Source: JANXAZ01 sp964504655 (GTDB lineage Bacteria > Pseudomonadota > Alphaproteobacteria > Geminicoccales > Geminicoccaceae). From it: 31,051 bases of DNA. A program made the translations under genes and the position numbers. Below, piece after piece: positions 17,396-25,431 of the stretch. The stretch covers positions 1 to 31,051 of the forward strand of contig CAZDFD010000049.1 in assembly GCA_964504655.1 (NCBI GenBank). The letters are read 5' to 3'. Each line of letters starts with the position of its first letter. The first letter of the stretch is position 1. The notes under the pieces are model-generated. The model was not told where the DNA came from and ran no database searches. It saw nothing but the letters and a program-made list of their open reading frames with translations.

Positions 17396-17491
17396 CGGGA
17401 AGTTCCCGCTCGCGGATGCTTGTACATTCAACGCGTGCCGACGCCGGGAATCTTCTTGACAGACGGCCCACCGCCCAGCCTATCCTTCCCG
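17396..17491. promoter_or_regulatory. four CGGGAA/TTCCCG half-sites around the exopolysaccharide promoter
   Basis: A 13-bp palindrome CGGGAAGTTCCCG lies at 17396-17408. A second inverted pair, CGGGAA at 17445-17450 and TTCCCG at 17486-17491, flanks the TTGACA box at 17456. The placement suggests a regulator binding upstream of and across the promoter; the regulator is unknown. Confidence 0.4.
17456..17486 (+). promoter_or_regulatory. promoter candidate for the exopolysaccharide operon
   Basis: A perfect TTGACA -35 at 17456-17461 is followed by TATCCT at 17481-17486. The 19-bp spacer is longer than ideal; reading the -10 as CCTATC gives 17. Transcription would begin near 17493 and leave a leader of about 210 nt before the chosen GTG at 17707. 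Confidence 0.45.
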
Positions 17492-17706
17492 GGGACCTCG
17501 GTTCTGCGTTCACCGATAGGTTGATGAGCGGCAGCTTCGGAGTTCAGCTGTCGCGGGCATTCAACTTGGACTATTTGGGGGAGCCGTCGGGTGGCCGGTA
17601 CGGAATGGCGGTCGAACCTGCGCCGCGATCGTCCCGGGGCGGCCCGGGGCGGCGTGGCCCGGCGGCGCGCCGCGCAGCCGGCGGCTCCGTCGACCGGAGT
17701 TTGACC

Positions 17707-18984
17707 GTGGCGAGCAGGTTCGCCGGCGGCGCGATGCGGGCCGGGCTGCCCGATCGGGTCATGGCCGCGTCGGCCGAGGCGGCGCGCCGGCGGGCGGTCT
17801 GCCCGGCGCCGGTCCTCCTGATGATGCTCGCCGCCGTGCTGCTGCAGCGGCTGGCCGTGCCCGGCACCGATGGAATCGTCGGCGTCGGTCTCCTGGTCGG
17901 GCTCGGCGGCTTCGCCTGGGGCGTGCTGTCCGGCCGGCTCGCGATCGAGCCGCTTCGGGTCCTTCTCTACTGCCTCGCGCTGTGCGGTCTCCTGGCCTCG
18001 CTGATCGGCCAGAGCGGTCGGGTCTCGTTCGCCTCGCTGGCGCTCCTTTCGACCATCTACCTGCCGTTCGTGGCGGTCGCGGCGGTGTCCGCGGGCGAGC
18101 GCCGGGCGATCCTCGACGCCTTCGGCACCCTGATGAGTGCCGTGGCGGTCCTCGGCCTCGCCCAGTTCGCGGTTCAGTTCCTGCTCGGCCCCGAAGCCAT
18201 GTTCCCCCTCGACCGCGCCCTGCCCGAGGCGTGGTTCATCGACCGCTTCAACCTGCGGATCCCGATCTGGGACGGCGCCCCCTGGCTCAAGTCGACCGGC
18301 CTCGTCTTCCTCGAGCCGTCGCACTTCGCCCAGACCCTGGCGCTCGCGATCCTGGTCGAGCTCCTGACCGCGGCCCGCACGCGACGCCTCGCGCTCTACG
18401 GGCTCGCCTATCTGGTGACCGTCTCCGGCACCGGTCTCGTGCTCCTCGGGCTGCTCGCGGTGCCGGTCTGCCTCGCGGCGCGCCGGCTGTGGCCGATCGC
18501 CCTGGGCGGGCTCGTGCTGGTCGCCGCCTGGACGCTGCGCGAGCTGCCGCCGCTCGATCTCTTCTTCGGCCGGCTCGACGAGTTCGCCCAGCCGCTCTCG
18601 AGCGGCGCGATGCGCTTCGTGGCGCCCTATCGGCTGGTGTCCGACACGCTCGCCGACCCGAGCCGCATGCTCCTCGGCGCCGGACCCGGCACGCTCGAGG
18701 ACGTCATCCGCGGTCTCGATTACGCCGTGCAGGACACGCTCTGGCTCAAGCTGCTGGTCGAGTACGGCCTCCTCGGACTGCTGGCGTTCGCGCCGCTGTA
18801 CCTCGTCGTCCTGCTGGCCGGCGCGCCGGATCGGATCCTCGCCTGGGCGTTCCTCGTCCAGGTGCTGCTGCTCGGCGGCTACCTCAACGCCTACTATGTC
18901 CAGTTCCTGGCGCTGGCGCTGGTCGGCTGGCCGCGGCTCGCGGAGGACGGGGTGGCGTCGCCCGACGCCGGGTCCGACCGATGA
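17707..18984 (+). CDS. O-antigen ligase/polymerase-like membrane protein (Wzy/ExoQ type)
   Basis: A 425-residue polytopic protein with about ten or more hydrophobic segments. It carries features of the O-antigen ligase/polymerase superfamily: a large periplasmic loop region with STGLVFLEPSHFAQTLALAI, and the C-terminal LLGAGPGTLEDVIRG followed by DTLWLKLLVEYGLLGLLAFA. In this context it most likely polymerises lipid-linked repeat units in the periplasm (Wzy role). The start is uncertain: the GTG at 17707 has GGAG eight bases upstream and good codon use follows. An ATG at 17605 gives an Arg/Gly-rich extension with poor codon use, and ATGs at 17734 and 17761 are also possible. Its stop overlaps the next start (ATGA). 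Confidence 0.8.
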   Translation: MASRFAGGAMRAGLPDRVMAASAEAARRRAVCPAPVLLMMLAAVLLQRLAVPGTDGIVGVGLLVGLGGFAWGVLSGRLAIEPLRVLLYCLALCGLLASLIGQSGRVSFASLALLSTIYLPFVAVAAVSAGERRAILDAFGTLMSAVAVLGLAQFAVQFLLGPEAMFPLDRALPEAWFIDRFNLRIPIWDGAPWLKSTGLVFLEPSHFAQTLALAILVELLTAARTRRLALYGLAYLVTVSGTGLVLLGLLAVPVCLAARRLWPIALGGLVLVAAWTLRELPPLDLFFGRLDEFAQPLSSGAMRFVAPYRLVSDTLADPSRMLLGAGPGTLEDVIRGLDYAVQDTLWLKLLVEYGLLGLLAFAPLYLVVLLAGAPDRILAWAFLVQVLLLGGYLNAYYVQFLALALVGWPRLAEDGVASPDAGSDR

Positions 18985-20363
18985 GCGCCGCGGCCGAAGA
19001 GATCGCCGGGCTCGACCGGGGGGCGGCGGCCCCGCGCCCGATCGCGACCGTGCTGGTCGGCCGGGTCGCCGGGCTCTTGGCGCTCGCCGACCTGGTCCTG
19101 GTCTCGGCCCTCGGGATCGCGCTCGAGCCGGCCGGCCAGGGCCAGCGGGCCGAGCTCGCGGCGGTGCTCTTGAGCGGGCCGCTGCTGTGCCTGGCCCTGC
19201 TCGCCGCCGGCGCCTACCGCGAGCGGGTGCTCGAGGTCGCCGCCCGCTCGCTGCTGGCGCTGGCATTGATGCTCGCTCTCGTGGTGGCCGCGGTGACCGC
19301 CCTGCGGCTCGCGACCGCCCCGAGCGGCACCGTTCTGTTCGAGGCGGCCCTGCTCTGGCTGGCCGCCGCCTTCGCCTGCCTCGGCGCCGCCCGCGTGGCC
19401 CTGGCGCGCGGGGCCCCGCCGGGTGCGGTCGCGGCCGGCCGACCGATCGTCCTCCTGGCCGACGTCGACGAAGCCGACCCGTCGATGGCCGCGCCCACCG
19501 CCGGCTGCACCCGGCACCTCGTTCGTGTGCAGCAGGCCGCGGCGGGTCTCGAGCGGACCCGCGACCAGCTCGCGCGTCTGGATCCGGAGGAGGTCAGGGT
19601 GACCGCGGCGCTGCTGGCGAGCCTGGACGGCGACGAGGCCCGCCGGCGCCGCATGCTCGACCTCCTGCTGGCGCTGCACGGTCCGGTTCGTCTGGTCCTG
19701 CCGGGGGGCAGCCGCGAGCCGGTCGTCCTCGCCCGGCTGACCGACCCGCCGCTGAACGCCGTCGACCGCGCTCTCAAGCGCGCCGTCGACCTCCTCGTCG
19801 GTGGTGCGCTCCTGGTCCTGACCGCACCGCTGCTCGCCCTGATCGCCCTGGCCGTCAAGCTCGACAGCCCGGGTCCGGTGCTGTTCCGCCAGCCGCGGCT
19901 CGGGCTCAACGGCCGGGTCTTCGAGATCCTCAAGTTCCGCAGCATGCACGCCGCCGCCGCCGATCTGGGCGGTCGCCGGCTGACGGCGCGGCGCGATCCG
20001 CGGGTGACCCGGGTCGGGGCCCTGCTGCGGCGCACGAGTCTCGACGAGCTGCCGCAGCTGGTCAACGTGCTCAGGGGCGAGATGTCGCTGGTCGGCCCCC
20101 GGCCGCACCCGCTCGAGGCGATCGCCGGCGGCCGCGCGTACGAGGAGGTCGTGGCCGACATCGCGCGCCGCCTGCGGGTGCCGCCGGGAATCACCGGCCT
20201 CGCCCAGGTCGAGGGCTGGCGCGGCAACACCGCGACCGAGCGCGAGCTGGTCGAGCGGGTCCGGCTCGATCTCGAGTACATCGAGCGCTGGTCGATCTGG
20301 CTCGACCTCGAGATCCTGCTCCGCACACCGCTCGCGAGCCTGTTCTCCCGCAACGCCTATTGA
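18981..20363 (+). CDS. initiating undecaprenyl-phosphate sugar-phosphate transferase (WcaJ/GumD type)
   Basis: A 460-residue polyprenyl-phosphate hexose-1-phosphate transferase, which attaches the first sugar to undecaprenyl phosphate. Four N-terminal membrane segments (about residues 25-145) precede a soluble middle domain. A fifth hydrophobic segment follows (VDLLVGGALLVLTAPLLALI), then the catalytic domain with SPGPVLFRQPRLGLNGRVFE, ILKFRSMH, RRTSLDELPQLVNVLRGEMS, LVGPRPHPLEA and VPPGITGLAQVEGWRGNT. The GWRGNTATE and LDLEYIERWSIWLDLEIL motifs match glucose-specific WcaJ/GumD members best, so glucose-1-phosphate is the likely donor moiety. The middle domain is shorter on recognisable motifs than in WcaJ. 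It overlaps the preceding gene by ATGA. Confidence 0.9.
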   Translation: MSAAAEEIAGLDRGAAAPRPIATVLVGRVAGLLALADLVLVSALGIALEPAGQGQRAELAAVLLSGPLLCLALLAAGAYRERVLEVAARSLLALALMLALVVAAVTALRLATAPSGTVLFEAALLWLAAAFACLGAARVALARGAPPGAVAAGRPIVLLADVDEADPSMAAPTAGCTRHLVRVQQAAAGLERTRDQLARLDPEEVRVTAALLASLDGDEARRRRMLDLLLALHGPVRLVLPGGSREPVVLARLTDPPLNAVDRALKRAVDLLVGGALLVLTAPLLALIALAVKLDSPGPVLFRQPRLGLNGRVFEILKFRSMHAAAADLGGRRLTARRDPRVTRVGALLRRTSLDELPQLVNVLRGEMSLVGPRPHPLEAIAGGRAYEEVVADIARRLRVPPGITGLAQVEGWRGNTATERELVERVRLDLEYIERWSIWLDLEILLRTPLASLFSRNAY

Positions 20364-20366
20364 CGG

Positions 20367-21563
20367 GTGCACGCCGTGACGACCCTCGGCTGGATCTTAG
20401 CCGGCTCGGCCCTGCTGCCGCTCCTGGCCGGGCTCTGGCCGTTCGGGCCGTACCAGGCGAGCCTCCTCCTGGCACGGCGGCTGGTCCGCTTCCCGCCGGC
20501 GCCCGACCCGGCCCGGGTGCCGGCTGAGCCCGCCCCCGAGACCTTCGCCGTCTGCCTCTGCGCCTACAACGAGGCGCGGGTGATCCGGCAGAAGGTCGAG
20601 GACCTCTTGGCCCTGCGCGCGGCCGCCGGCGGCCAGCTCGAGATCCTGGTCTACTGCGACGCGGCGAGCGACGGCACCGCCGAGATCCTGCGCGGCTACG
20701 CCGACCGAATCAGGCTCCTGGTCTCGCCCGAGCGGCGCGGCAAGACGCACGGCATGAACCGGCTCGTCGAGATGACCGACGCCGCGATCGTCCTGTTCAC
20801 CGACGCCAACGTGCTGATCGACCGGTCGGCCGTGGCGGTGCTGCGCCGCTGGTTCGCCGACCCGTCGATCGGCTGCGTCTGCTCGACCCTGCACTACGTC
20901 AACCCCGGCTCCTCGGCCACCGCCGAGGTCGGTGCCGGCTATTGGCGGTTCAACGAGTGGACCAAGCGGCTGGAGACCTCGACCGGCTCGGTGCTGGGTG
21001 CGGACGGCTCGCTGTTCGCGATCCGCCGCGCCCTGCACCGGCCGGTGCCGCTCGGCCTGTTCGACGACCTCTTCGTCTCGCTCGCGGTCCTGCTCCAGGG
21101 TCGGCGCGTGGTGAGCGCGCCCGACCTCCTGGCCTTCGAGACCCACACCACCGACCCGGCCGACGAGTTCCGCCGCAAGGCCCGGATCGCCTGCGAGTGC
21201 TGGCACGTGCATCGGACGCTCTGGCCCGAGCTGCGCCGGCTCGACGCCTGGCACCTCTACAAGTATCTCGCCCACCGCGTCGCCCGCTGGCTGTCGGGCT
21301 GGCTCTTGGCCGGCGCGGCGGCGGCCGGCACGGTCGCCCTGGCGCTCCTGGCCGGGCCGCTCCCGACCGTGCTCCTGCTCGGTGGCGGCCTGCTCGCGCT
21401 CGCCGCCGGCCTGCGCCTCGGCCTGCGGCCGGCGGAGCGCGTGGCGAACGTCCTGTTGGCCTTCGCCGGAGCCGCCCTCGGCGTCTGGCAGGCGCTGCGC
21501 GGCGCCCGCTGGGTCACCTGGGAGGTGCCCGATTCGGCCCGCCGGCAGGCGTTGCAGCCATGA
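20367..21563 (+). CDS. membrane-associated family 2 glycosyltransferase
   Basis: A 398-residue inverting GT2 enzyme that probably adds a sugar to the lipid-linked exopolysaccharide unit at the inner face of the membrane. A hydrophobic N-terminal segment (WILAGSALLPLLAGLWPF) precedes the GT-A domain: FAVCLCAYNEARVIRQKVED, LVYCDAASDGTAEIL, RGKTHGMNRLVEM, the D-x-D-like FTDANVLIDRSA, and VLGADGSLFAIRR. Two or three membrane helices follow at the C-terminus (about 300-375). No Q-x-x-R-W motif of processive synthases is seen, which argues against a cellulose- or hyaluronan-type synthase. The start is a GTG at 20367, three bases after the preceding stop; a GTG at 20376 is also possible. Confidence 0.87.
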   Translation: MHAVTTLGWILAGSALLPLLAGLWPFGPYQASLLLARRLVRFPPAPDPARVPAEPAPETFAVCLCAYNEARVIRQKVEDLLALRAAAGGQLEILVYCDAASDGTAEILRGYADRIRLLVSPERRGKTHGMNRLVEMTDAAIVLFTDANVLIDRSAVAVLRRWFADPSIGCVCSTLHYVNPGSSATAEVGAGYWRFNEWTKRLETSTGSVLGADGSLFAIRRALHRPVPLGLFDDLFVSLAVLLQGRRVVSAPDLLAFETHTTDPADEFRRKARIACECWHVHRTLWPELRRLDAWHLYKYLAHRVARWLSGWLLAGAAAAGTVALALLAGPLPTVLLLGGGLLALAAGLRLGLRPAERVANVLLAFAGAALGVWQALRGARWVTWEVPDSARRQALQP

Positions 21564-22858
21564 GCGCAGCCCCGGGTACGCTCGGCCCCGCGGGCCACCG
21601 CCGAACCGCCGCCGTGCCCTGCTCGACGCCGGCGCCCCGGCCCACTATGCAGGAACCGAGTGGGAGGTCGCCTCGCCCCGGGTGCGAGCCGGTGCGAGCC
21701 ACGAGCGATCCGCGGGACCAGCCGGATCGGCACGTGGCGCCGGCGGGGCGGGTGCGCGCGCGTTCCGGGTCCGGAGGGGGGACGTCGATTCCGGAGCTGC
21801 CGTCGGTGAGCATCGTCGTCGGTACCTACAATGCCGGGCCGTTCGTGGCGCCGGCGATCGACAGCGCGCTCGCCCAGGACCACCCTGCCTGCGACGTCGT
21901 AGTCGTCGACGACGCCTCGACCGACGGCACGCCCGAGCTGATCCGCTCCTACGGCGAGCGCGTGCGCGCGATCCTGCGCCCGAGCAACGGCGGCCAGGCC
22001 GTGGCCTACGCCCAGGCCTGGCCGCAGACCCGCGGGCGGATCGTGATCTTCCTCGACGGCGACGACCTGCTCGAGCCGCACGCGGCCTCGACCGTGGCCC
22101 GGTGCTGGCGGCCCGGACTGGCCAAGCTGCAGTTCCAGATCACGACGATCGACGAGGCCGGCCGGATCGTGCACGGGCCGGCGCCGGCCTGGCCGCCCGG
22201 CCTCGATGCGACCCGCATGCGCGCGCTCCTGCTCGTGCGGGGCAGCTACCCCTCGGTTCCGGCCTGCGGCAACGCCTATGCGCGCGAGTTCCTCGAGCGG
22301 CGCGGCCCGCCGGCGACCGCGCTGCCCTGGTGGGACCTCGGGCTCGAGGTCGACGCCCCCTTCTTCGGCGCGGTCGACAGCCTGTCCGAGCCCCTTGCCC
22401 GCAAGCGCGTGCACGCCGGGGCCGGATCGCTCACGGCGAGCCTCGGGCCCGAGCGCTTCGAGCGGCTGCACGCGCTGTTCGAGGGCCAGCTCGCCTATCT
22501 CGAGGCCCGCGCCCGCCAGCTCGGCCTGCCGGTCGACCTCGACGCGATCCGTCGCCGCTCCGCCTGGCATCAGGAGCTCGAGCTGGTGCTCGCCCGACTC
22601 GGCCGCCGGCCCGGCCACACGGCGTCCGGGCGCCTGCCGGCGGCCGTCATGGCGACCCTGGGCACGCTCGAGCCGGCCCGGAAGAAGCTCCTTCTCATCC
22701 TCTGGCAGGCCGCGGTGGCGATCGGTCCCCGGGCACTCGCCGACCGAGCGCTCGCCTGGCGGTTCCTGCCGGCCAGCCGGCCGGGGTTGCTGCGCGGCGC
22801 GGACGAGGTGACCCCGGCTCGGAGCCTCGCCGGCGCCCATGCGAGCGGGGACCGGTGA
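21560..22858 (+). CDS. family 2 glycosyltransferase, paralogue of the next gene
   Basis: A GT2 enzyme of the exopolysaccharide pathway. The GT-A domain begins VSIVVGTYNAGPFVAPAIDS, followed by DVVVVDDASTDGTPELIRSY, the D-x-D region IVIFLDGDDLLEPHAAST and WRPGLAKLQFQITTID. A C-terminal helical part follows. The ATG at 21560 overlaps the previous stop (ATGA), as elsewhere in this operon, and gives 432 residues. Its first 80 residues are disordered, Pro/Arg/Gly-rich, and use far more A/T-ending codons than the rest, so the true start may be the GTG at 21806, which has GGAG nine bases upstream and leads directly into SIVVGTYN. It shares AIDSALAQ, FLD-x-DDLL-x-PHA and WRPGL-x-KLQ with the following gene. 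Confidence 0.85.
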   Translation: MSAAPGTLGPAGHRRTAAVPCSTPAPRPTMQEPSGRSPRPGCEPVRATSDPRDQPDRHVAPAGRVRARSGSGGGTSIPELPSVSIVVGTYNAGPFVAPAIDSALAQDHPACDVVVVDDASTDGTPELIRSYGERVRAILRPSNGGQAVAYAQAWPQTRGRIVIFLDGDDLLEPHAASTVARCWRPGLAKLQFQITTIDEAGRIVHGPAPAWPPGLDATRMRALLLVRGSYPSVPACGNAYAREFLERRGPPATALPWWDLGLEVDAPFFGAVDSLSEPLARKRVHAGAGSLTASLGPERFERLHALFEGQLAYLEARARQLGLPVDLDAIRRRSAWHQELELVLARLGRRPGHTASGRLPAAVMATLGTLEPARKKLLLILWQAAVAIGPRALADRALAWRFLPASRPGLLRGADEVTPARSLAGAHASGDR

Positions 22859-23889
22859 GCCCGGCCGCGCCGATCGGGATCGTCGTCGCGAACCACAACT
22901 ACGCCCGGTTCCTGGGCTCGGCGATCGACAGCGCGCTCGCCCAGGAATTGGAGCCGAAGCCGAGGGTGGTGGTGGTCGACGACGGTTCGACCGACGAGTC
23001 GCGCGCCGTGATCGCGGCGCGCGCCGGCCGGATCGAGGCGATCTTCCAGGAGCAGCGCGGGCAACGTGCCGCCTGCATCGCCGGCTGGCGGCGCCTCGCC
23101 ACGCCGATCGTCATCTTCCTCGATTCCGACGACCTGCTGCACCCGCACGCCTGCGCCACCGTGCTGCGCCATTGGCGGCCGGGACTGGTCAAGCTGCAGG
23201 GGCGCATGGCGGTGATCGACGCGGCCGGGCGGCCCACCGGGGTGGTGTTCCCCAAATATCCACCGTCGCCGACCACGGAGTGGTTCCGTGCCGAGCTGCT
23301 GCGGCGCGGCGACTACCCGGCACCGCCCACGAGCGGCAACGCCTACGCCGCGGCGCTGGTCGAGCGGGTCGCCGACGGCGGCGACCTGCCGTTCGTCGAC
23401 ACGCTCCTCAACACCGCCGCCCCGCTGTTCGGCGAGATCGCGACGATCGAGGCGGTGCTCGCGAGCTATCGGGTGCACGACCGCAACTGGTGGATGGCGG
23501 CCCGGCTCGATCCGGCCCAGCTCGCCCGTCGGCTGGCGCTCGAGGAGGCCAAGGTGCGCTGGCTCGCGCGGTTCGCGGCCGAGTACGGCCTGACGCTCGA
23601 GCCCGAGCGGCTGCTCGCGGCCTCCCCGGCCTACCAGGAGCACCGGCTGGCGTTGGCTCGGCTCGCGCCGGAGGGCGGCGGCCGGCTGCGGGCCACGGCC
23701 GGTTTCGTCCGGGCGCTGCTCGCGACGAGCGATCGGCCGGCGCGCAAGGCGACGAGGCTCGCCTGGGCGCTCGTCGCCGGTCTCGGTCCCGACGCCGTCG
23801 CCCGCGCCGCCCTGACCCAGCGGCTCGTGCCGGTGGCCCGCGCGCCGCTGCTCGAGTGGCTGCTCCGCCACGGCGCGAGGTCGGCATGA
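22855..23889 (+). CDS. family 2 glycosyltransferase, paralogue of the preceding gene
   Basis: A 344-residue GT2 enzyme. Visible are GIVVANHNYARFLGSAIDSA, VVVVDDGSTDESRAVIAARA, IVIFLDSDDLLHPHACATVL and WRPGLVKLQGRMAVID, with GNAYAAALVERV before the C-terminal part. Motifs and spacing match the preceding gene closely enough to suggest a tandem duplication followed by divergence; each probably adds a different sugar or linkage. The GTG start at 22855 overlaps the previous stop (GTGA) and is preceded by GGGGA. No membrane segment is obvious, so it is likely cytoplasmic or peripheral. Confidence 0.87.
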   Translation: MSPAAPIGIVVANHNYARFLGSAIDSALAQELEPKPRVVVVDDGSTDESRAVIAARAGRIEAIFQEQRGQRAACIAGWRRLATPIVIFLDSDDLLHPHACATVLRHWRPGLVKLQGRMAVIDAAGRPTGVVFPKYPPSPTTEWFRAELLRRGDYPAPPTSGNAYAAALVERVADGGDLPFVDTLLNTAAPLFGEIATIEAVLASYRVHDRNWWMAARLDPAQLARRLALEEAKVRWLARFAAEYGLTLEPERLLAASPAYQEHRLALARLAPEGGGRLRATAGFVRALLATSDRPARKATRLAWALVAGLGPDAVARAALTQRLVPVARAPLLEWLLRHGARSA

Positions 23890-25394
23890 ACCGGCCGGTC
23901 GTCGTCCCGGAGGAGGAGGAGGAGGAGGTGCCGGGCGGCACGGCGCCCTTCGGCGCCGCGGCCGTCACCCGCGGCGCCGTCTGGCGCGTGGTCGAGATCG
24001 CCGGCGGCGAGGGCCTGACCTTCCTGTTCACCCTGATCCTGGCGCGGCTGCTGTCGCCCGAGGAGTTCGGCCTCGTGGCGATCGCCACGACCACCGTCCT
24101 CGTCGTCCAGCTCGGGCTCCGCCACGGCCTGGTCGAGGCCATCATCCAGCGACCGCGGCTCGCCCGCCGCGAGGTCGACACCGCGCTCTGGGCCAATCTC
24201 GGGCTCGGCCTGGTCCTGGGTGGGCTCACGGCGCTGCTCGCCGCCGGCCTCGCCCGGCTCGCCGACAAGCCGCTCCTGGCGCCGATCCTGACCACGCTCT
24301 CGCTCCTGTGCGTGCTGCAGGCGCTGACCTTCCTCCTGGCCGGGCTCCTGCGCCGCCGGCTCGACTACCGGGCGCTGGCGCTGCGCGCGCTGCTCGCCAC
24401 GGTGCTCTCCTACGCCGTCGGGATCGCCCTGGCGCTCGACGGTTTCGGCGCCTGGGCGCTGGTCGCGGTCCAGCTGGTCAACGCCGTCGTGAGCCTCGCC
24501 ACCCTCGGCCTGGCCGCCGGCTGGCGACCGCGTGTCCGCTTCGATCCCGCGGCCGCCCGCTCGCTGGCGCGGATCGCGGTGCCGCTGATCGGCTACGCGC
24601 TGCCGAGCGCCTCGGCCGTGGCCCTGGTCGCGGTGCTCGGGTTCGTGCTGCCGGCCGAGGCGGTCGGGGTGTACTACGTGGCCGAACGACTGACCCAGTC
24701 GCTCCTGCTGCTGTCCGGCGTGTCGGTCGCCGATCTCTCGCTCCCGGTGCTCGCCCGCCTGCAGGCCGACCGGCCCCGCCACGCCGCGGCCGCCCGCGAG
24801 GCCCTGCAGCTCGCCGGGCTGGTCTGCCTGCCCGCCTTCACCGGCCTCGCCGTGCTCGCCGAGCCCCTCGTCCTGGTCCTGCTCGGAGCGGGCTGGACGG
24901 GCGCCGTCGGGCCGCTGCGGCTGCTCGCCCTGTGCGGGCTCGTGGCCGGGCTCACCGCGGTCGCGGCGCAGGTGCTGATCTCGATCGGCGACGCGAGCGG
25001 CGCCGCCCGACTGAACGCCCGCATGCTGCTGCCGGCCGTCCTCCTGGCGGTTCTCCTGGCCCCGCTCGGCCTCCTGCCGGCGGTCGCCGCCCGGGCCGCG
25101 GCGCAGCTCGCCAGCCTGCACCTGACCCTGGGGCTCCTGGCCGCCCGTCTGGCGGTGCCGCGCCGCGCCCTCCTGGCCGACCTCGCCCCGGCTCTCGCTG
25201 CGACCGCGACCATGGCTCTCGGACTGCTGGCCGCCGCGGCGTTCGCGACCGGCGCGCTCCAGCCGGCCGTGCGGCTGGCGGTCGAGGTGCCGCTCGGCTG
25301 CCTCCTGTTCCTCGTGAGCCTGTGGCTGCTCGACCGCAAGGTCTGGGGACGACTCGTGCTGCTCAGCCGCAGCGCGCCGGCGCTCGAGGCCTGA
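23886..25394 (+). CDS. Wzx-type polysaccharide flippase (MOP superfamily)
   Basis: A 502-residue membrane protein with about 12-14 hydrophobic segments, which probably flips the lipid-linked repeat unit to the periplasm. The N-terminus has a run of five or more glutamates (VPEEEEEEVPGG), then GAVWRVVEIAGGEGLTFLFT and LILARLLSPEEFGLVAIATT, the standard beginning of the PST/Wzx and ExoT family, followed by IIQRPRL and further helices. The polyGlu stretch comes from a GAG/GGA repeat in the DNA (about 23911-23928). The ATG at 23886 overlaps the previous stop (ATGA) and has GAGG upstream. wzc follows after 37 bp. Confidence 0.88.
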   Translation: MNRPVVVPEEEEEEVPGGTAPFGAAAVTRGAVWRVVEIAGGEGLTFLFTLILARLLSPEEFGLVAIATTTVLVVQLGLRHGLVEAIIQRPRLARREVDTALWANLGLGLVLGGLTALLAAGLARLADKPLLAPILTTLSLLCVLQALTFLLAGLLRRRLDYRALALRALLATVLSYAVGIALALDGFGAWALVAVQLVNAVVSLATLGLAAGWRPRVRFDPAAARSLARIAVPLIGYALPSASAVALVAVLGFVLPAEAVGVYYVAERLTQSLLLLSGVSVADLSLPVLARLQADRPRHAAAAREALQLAGLVCLPAFTGLAVLAEPLVLVLLGAGWTGAVGPLRLLALCGLVAGLTAVAAQVLISIGDASGAARLNARMLLPAVLLAVLLAPLGLLPAVAARAAAQLASLHLTLGLLAARLAVPRRALLADLAPALAATATMALGLLAAAAFATGALQPAVRLAVEVPLGCLLFLVSLWLLDRKVWGRLVLLSRSAPALEA

Positions 25395-25431
25395 GCATGC
25401 ACCGACCGCGCGGAACCGATCGAGGCCGGCG

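Larger units (their letters stand above)
17219..17706. other. 488-bp gene-free control region between ade and the exopolysaccharide operon
   Basis: This is one of the least GC-rich stretches of the window. No convincing gene is present: a plus-strand frame is open from 17299, but its codons use many A/T third positions and its product resembles nothing I know. It holds a perfect inverted repeat (17275-17298), four CGGGAA/TTCCCG half-sites (17396-17491) and a TTGACA promoter candidate (17456-17486). It must serve both ade and the operon starting at 17707. Confidence 0.7.

Noticed and set aside
17299..17706. N-terminal extension of the polymerase-like protein to 17299
   Set aside because: Codon third positions are far less GC-rich than in the gene proper, and the region carries promoter-like and palindromic elements.
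20367..21563. Cellulose- or hyaluronan-type processive synthase
   Set aside because: The GT2 domain has membrane helices, but no Q-x-x-R-W motif is seen.
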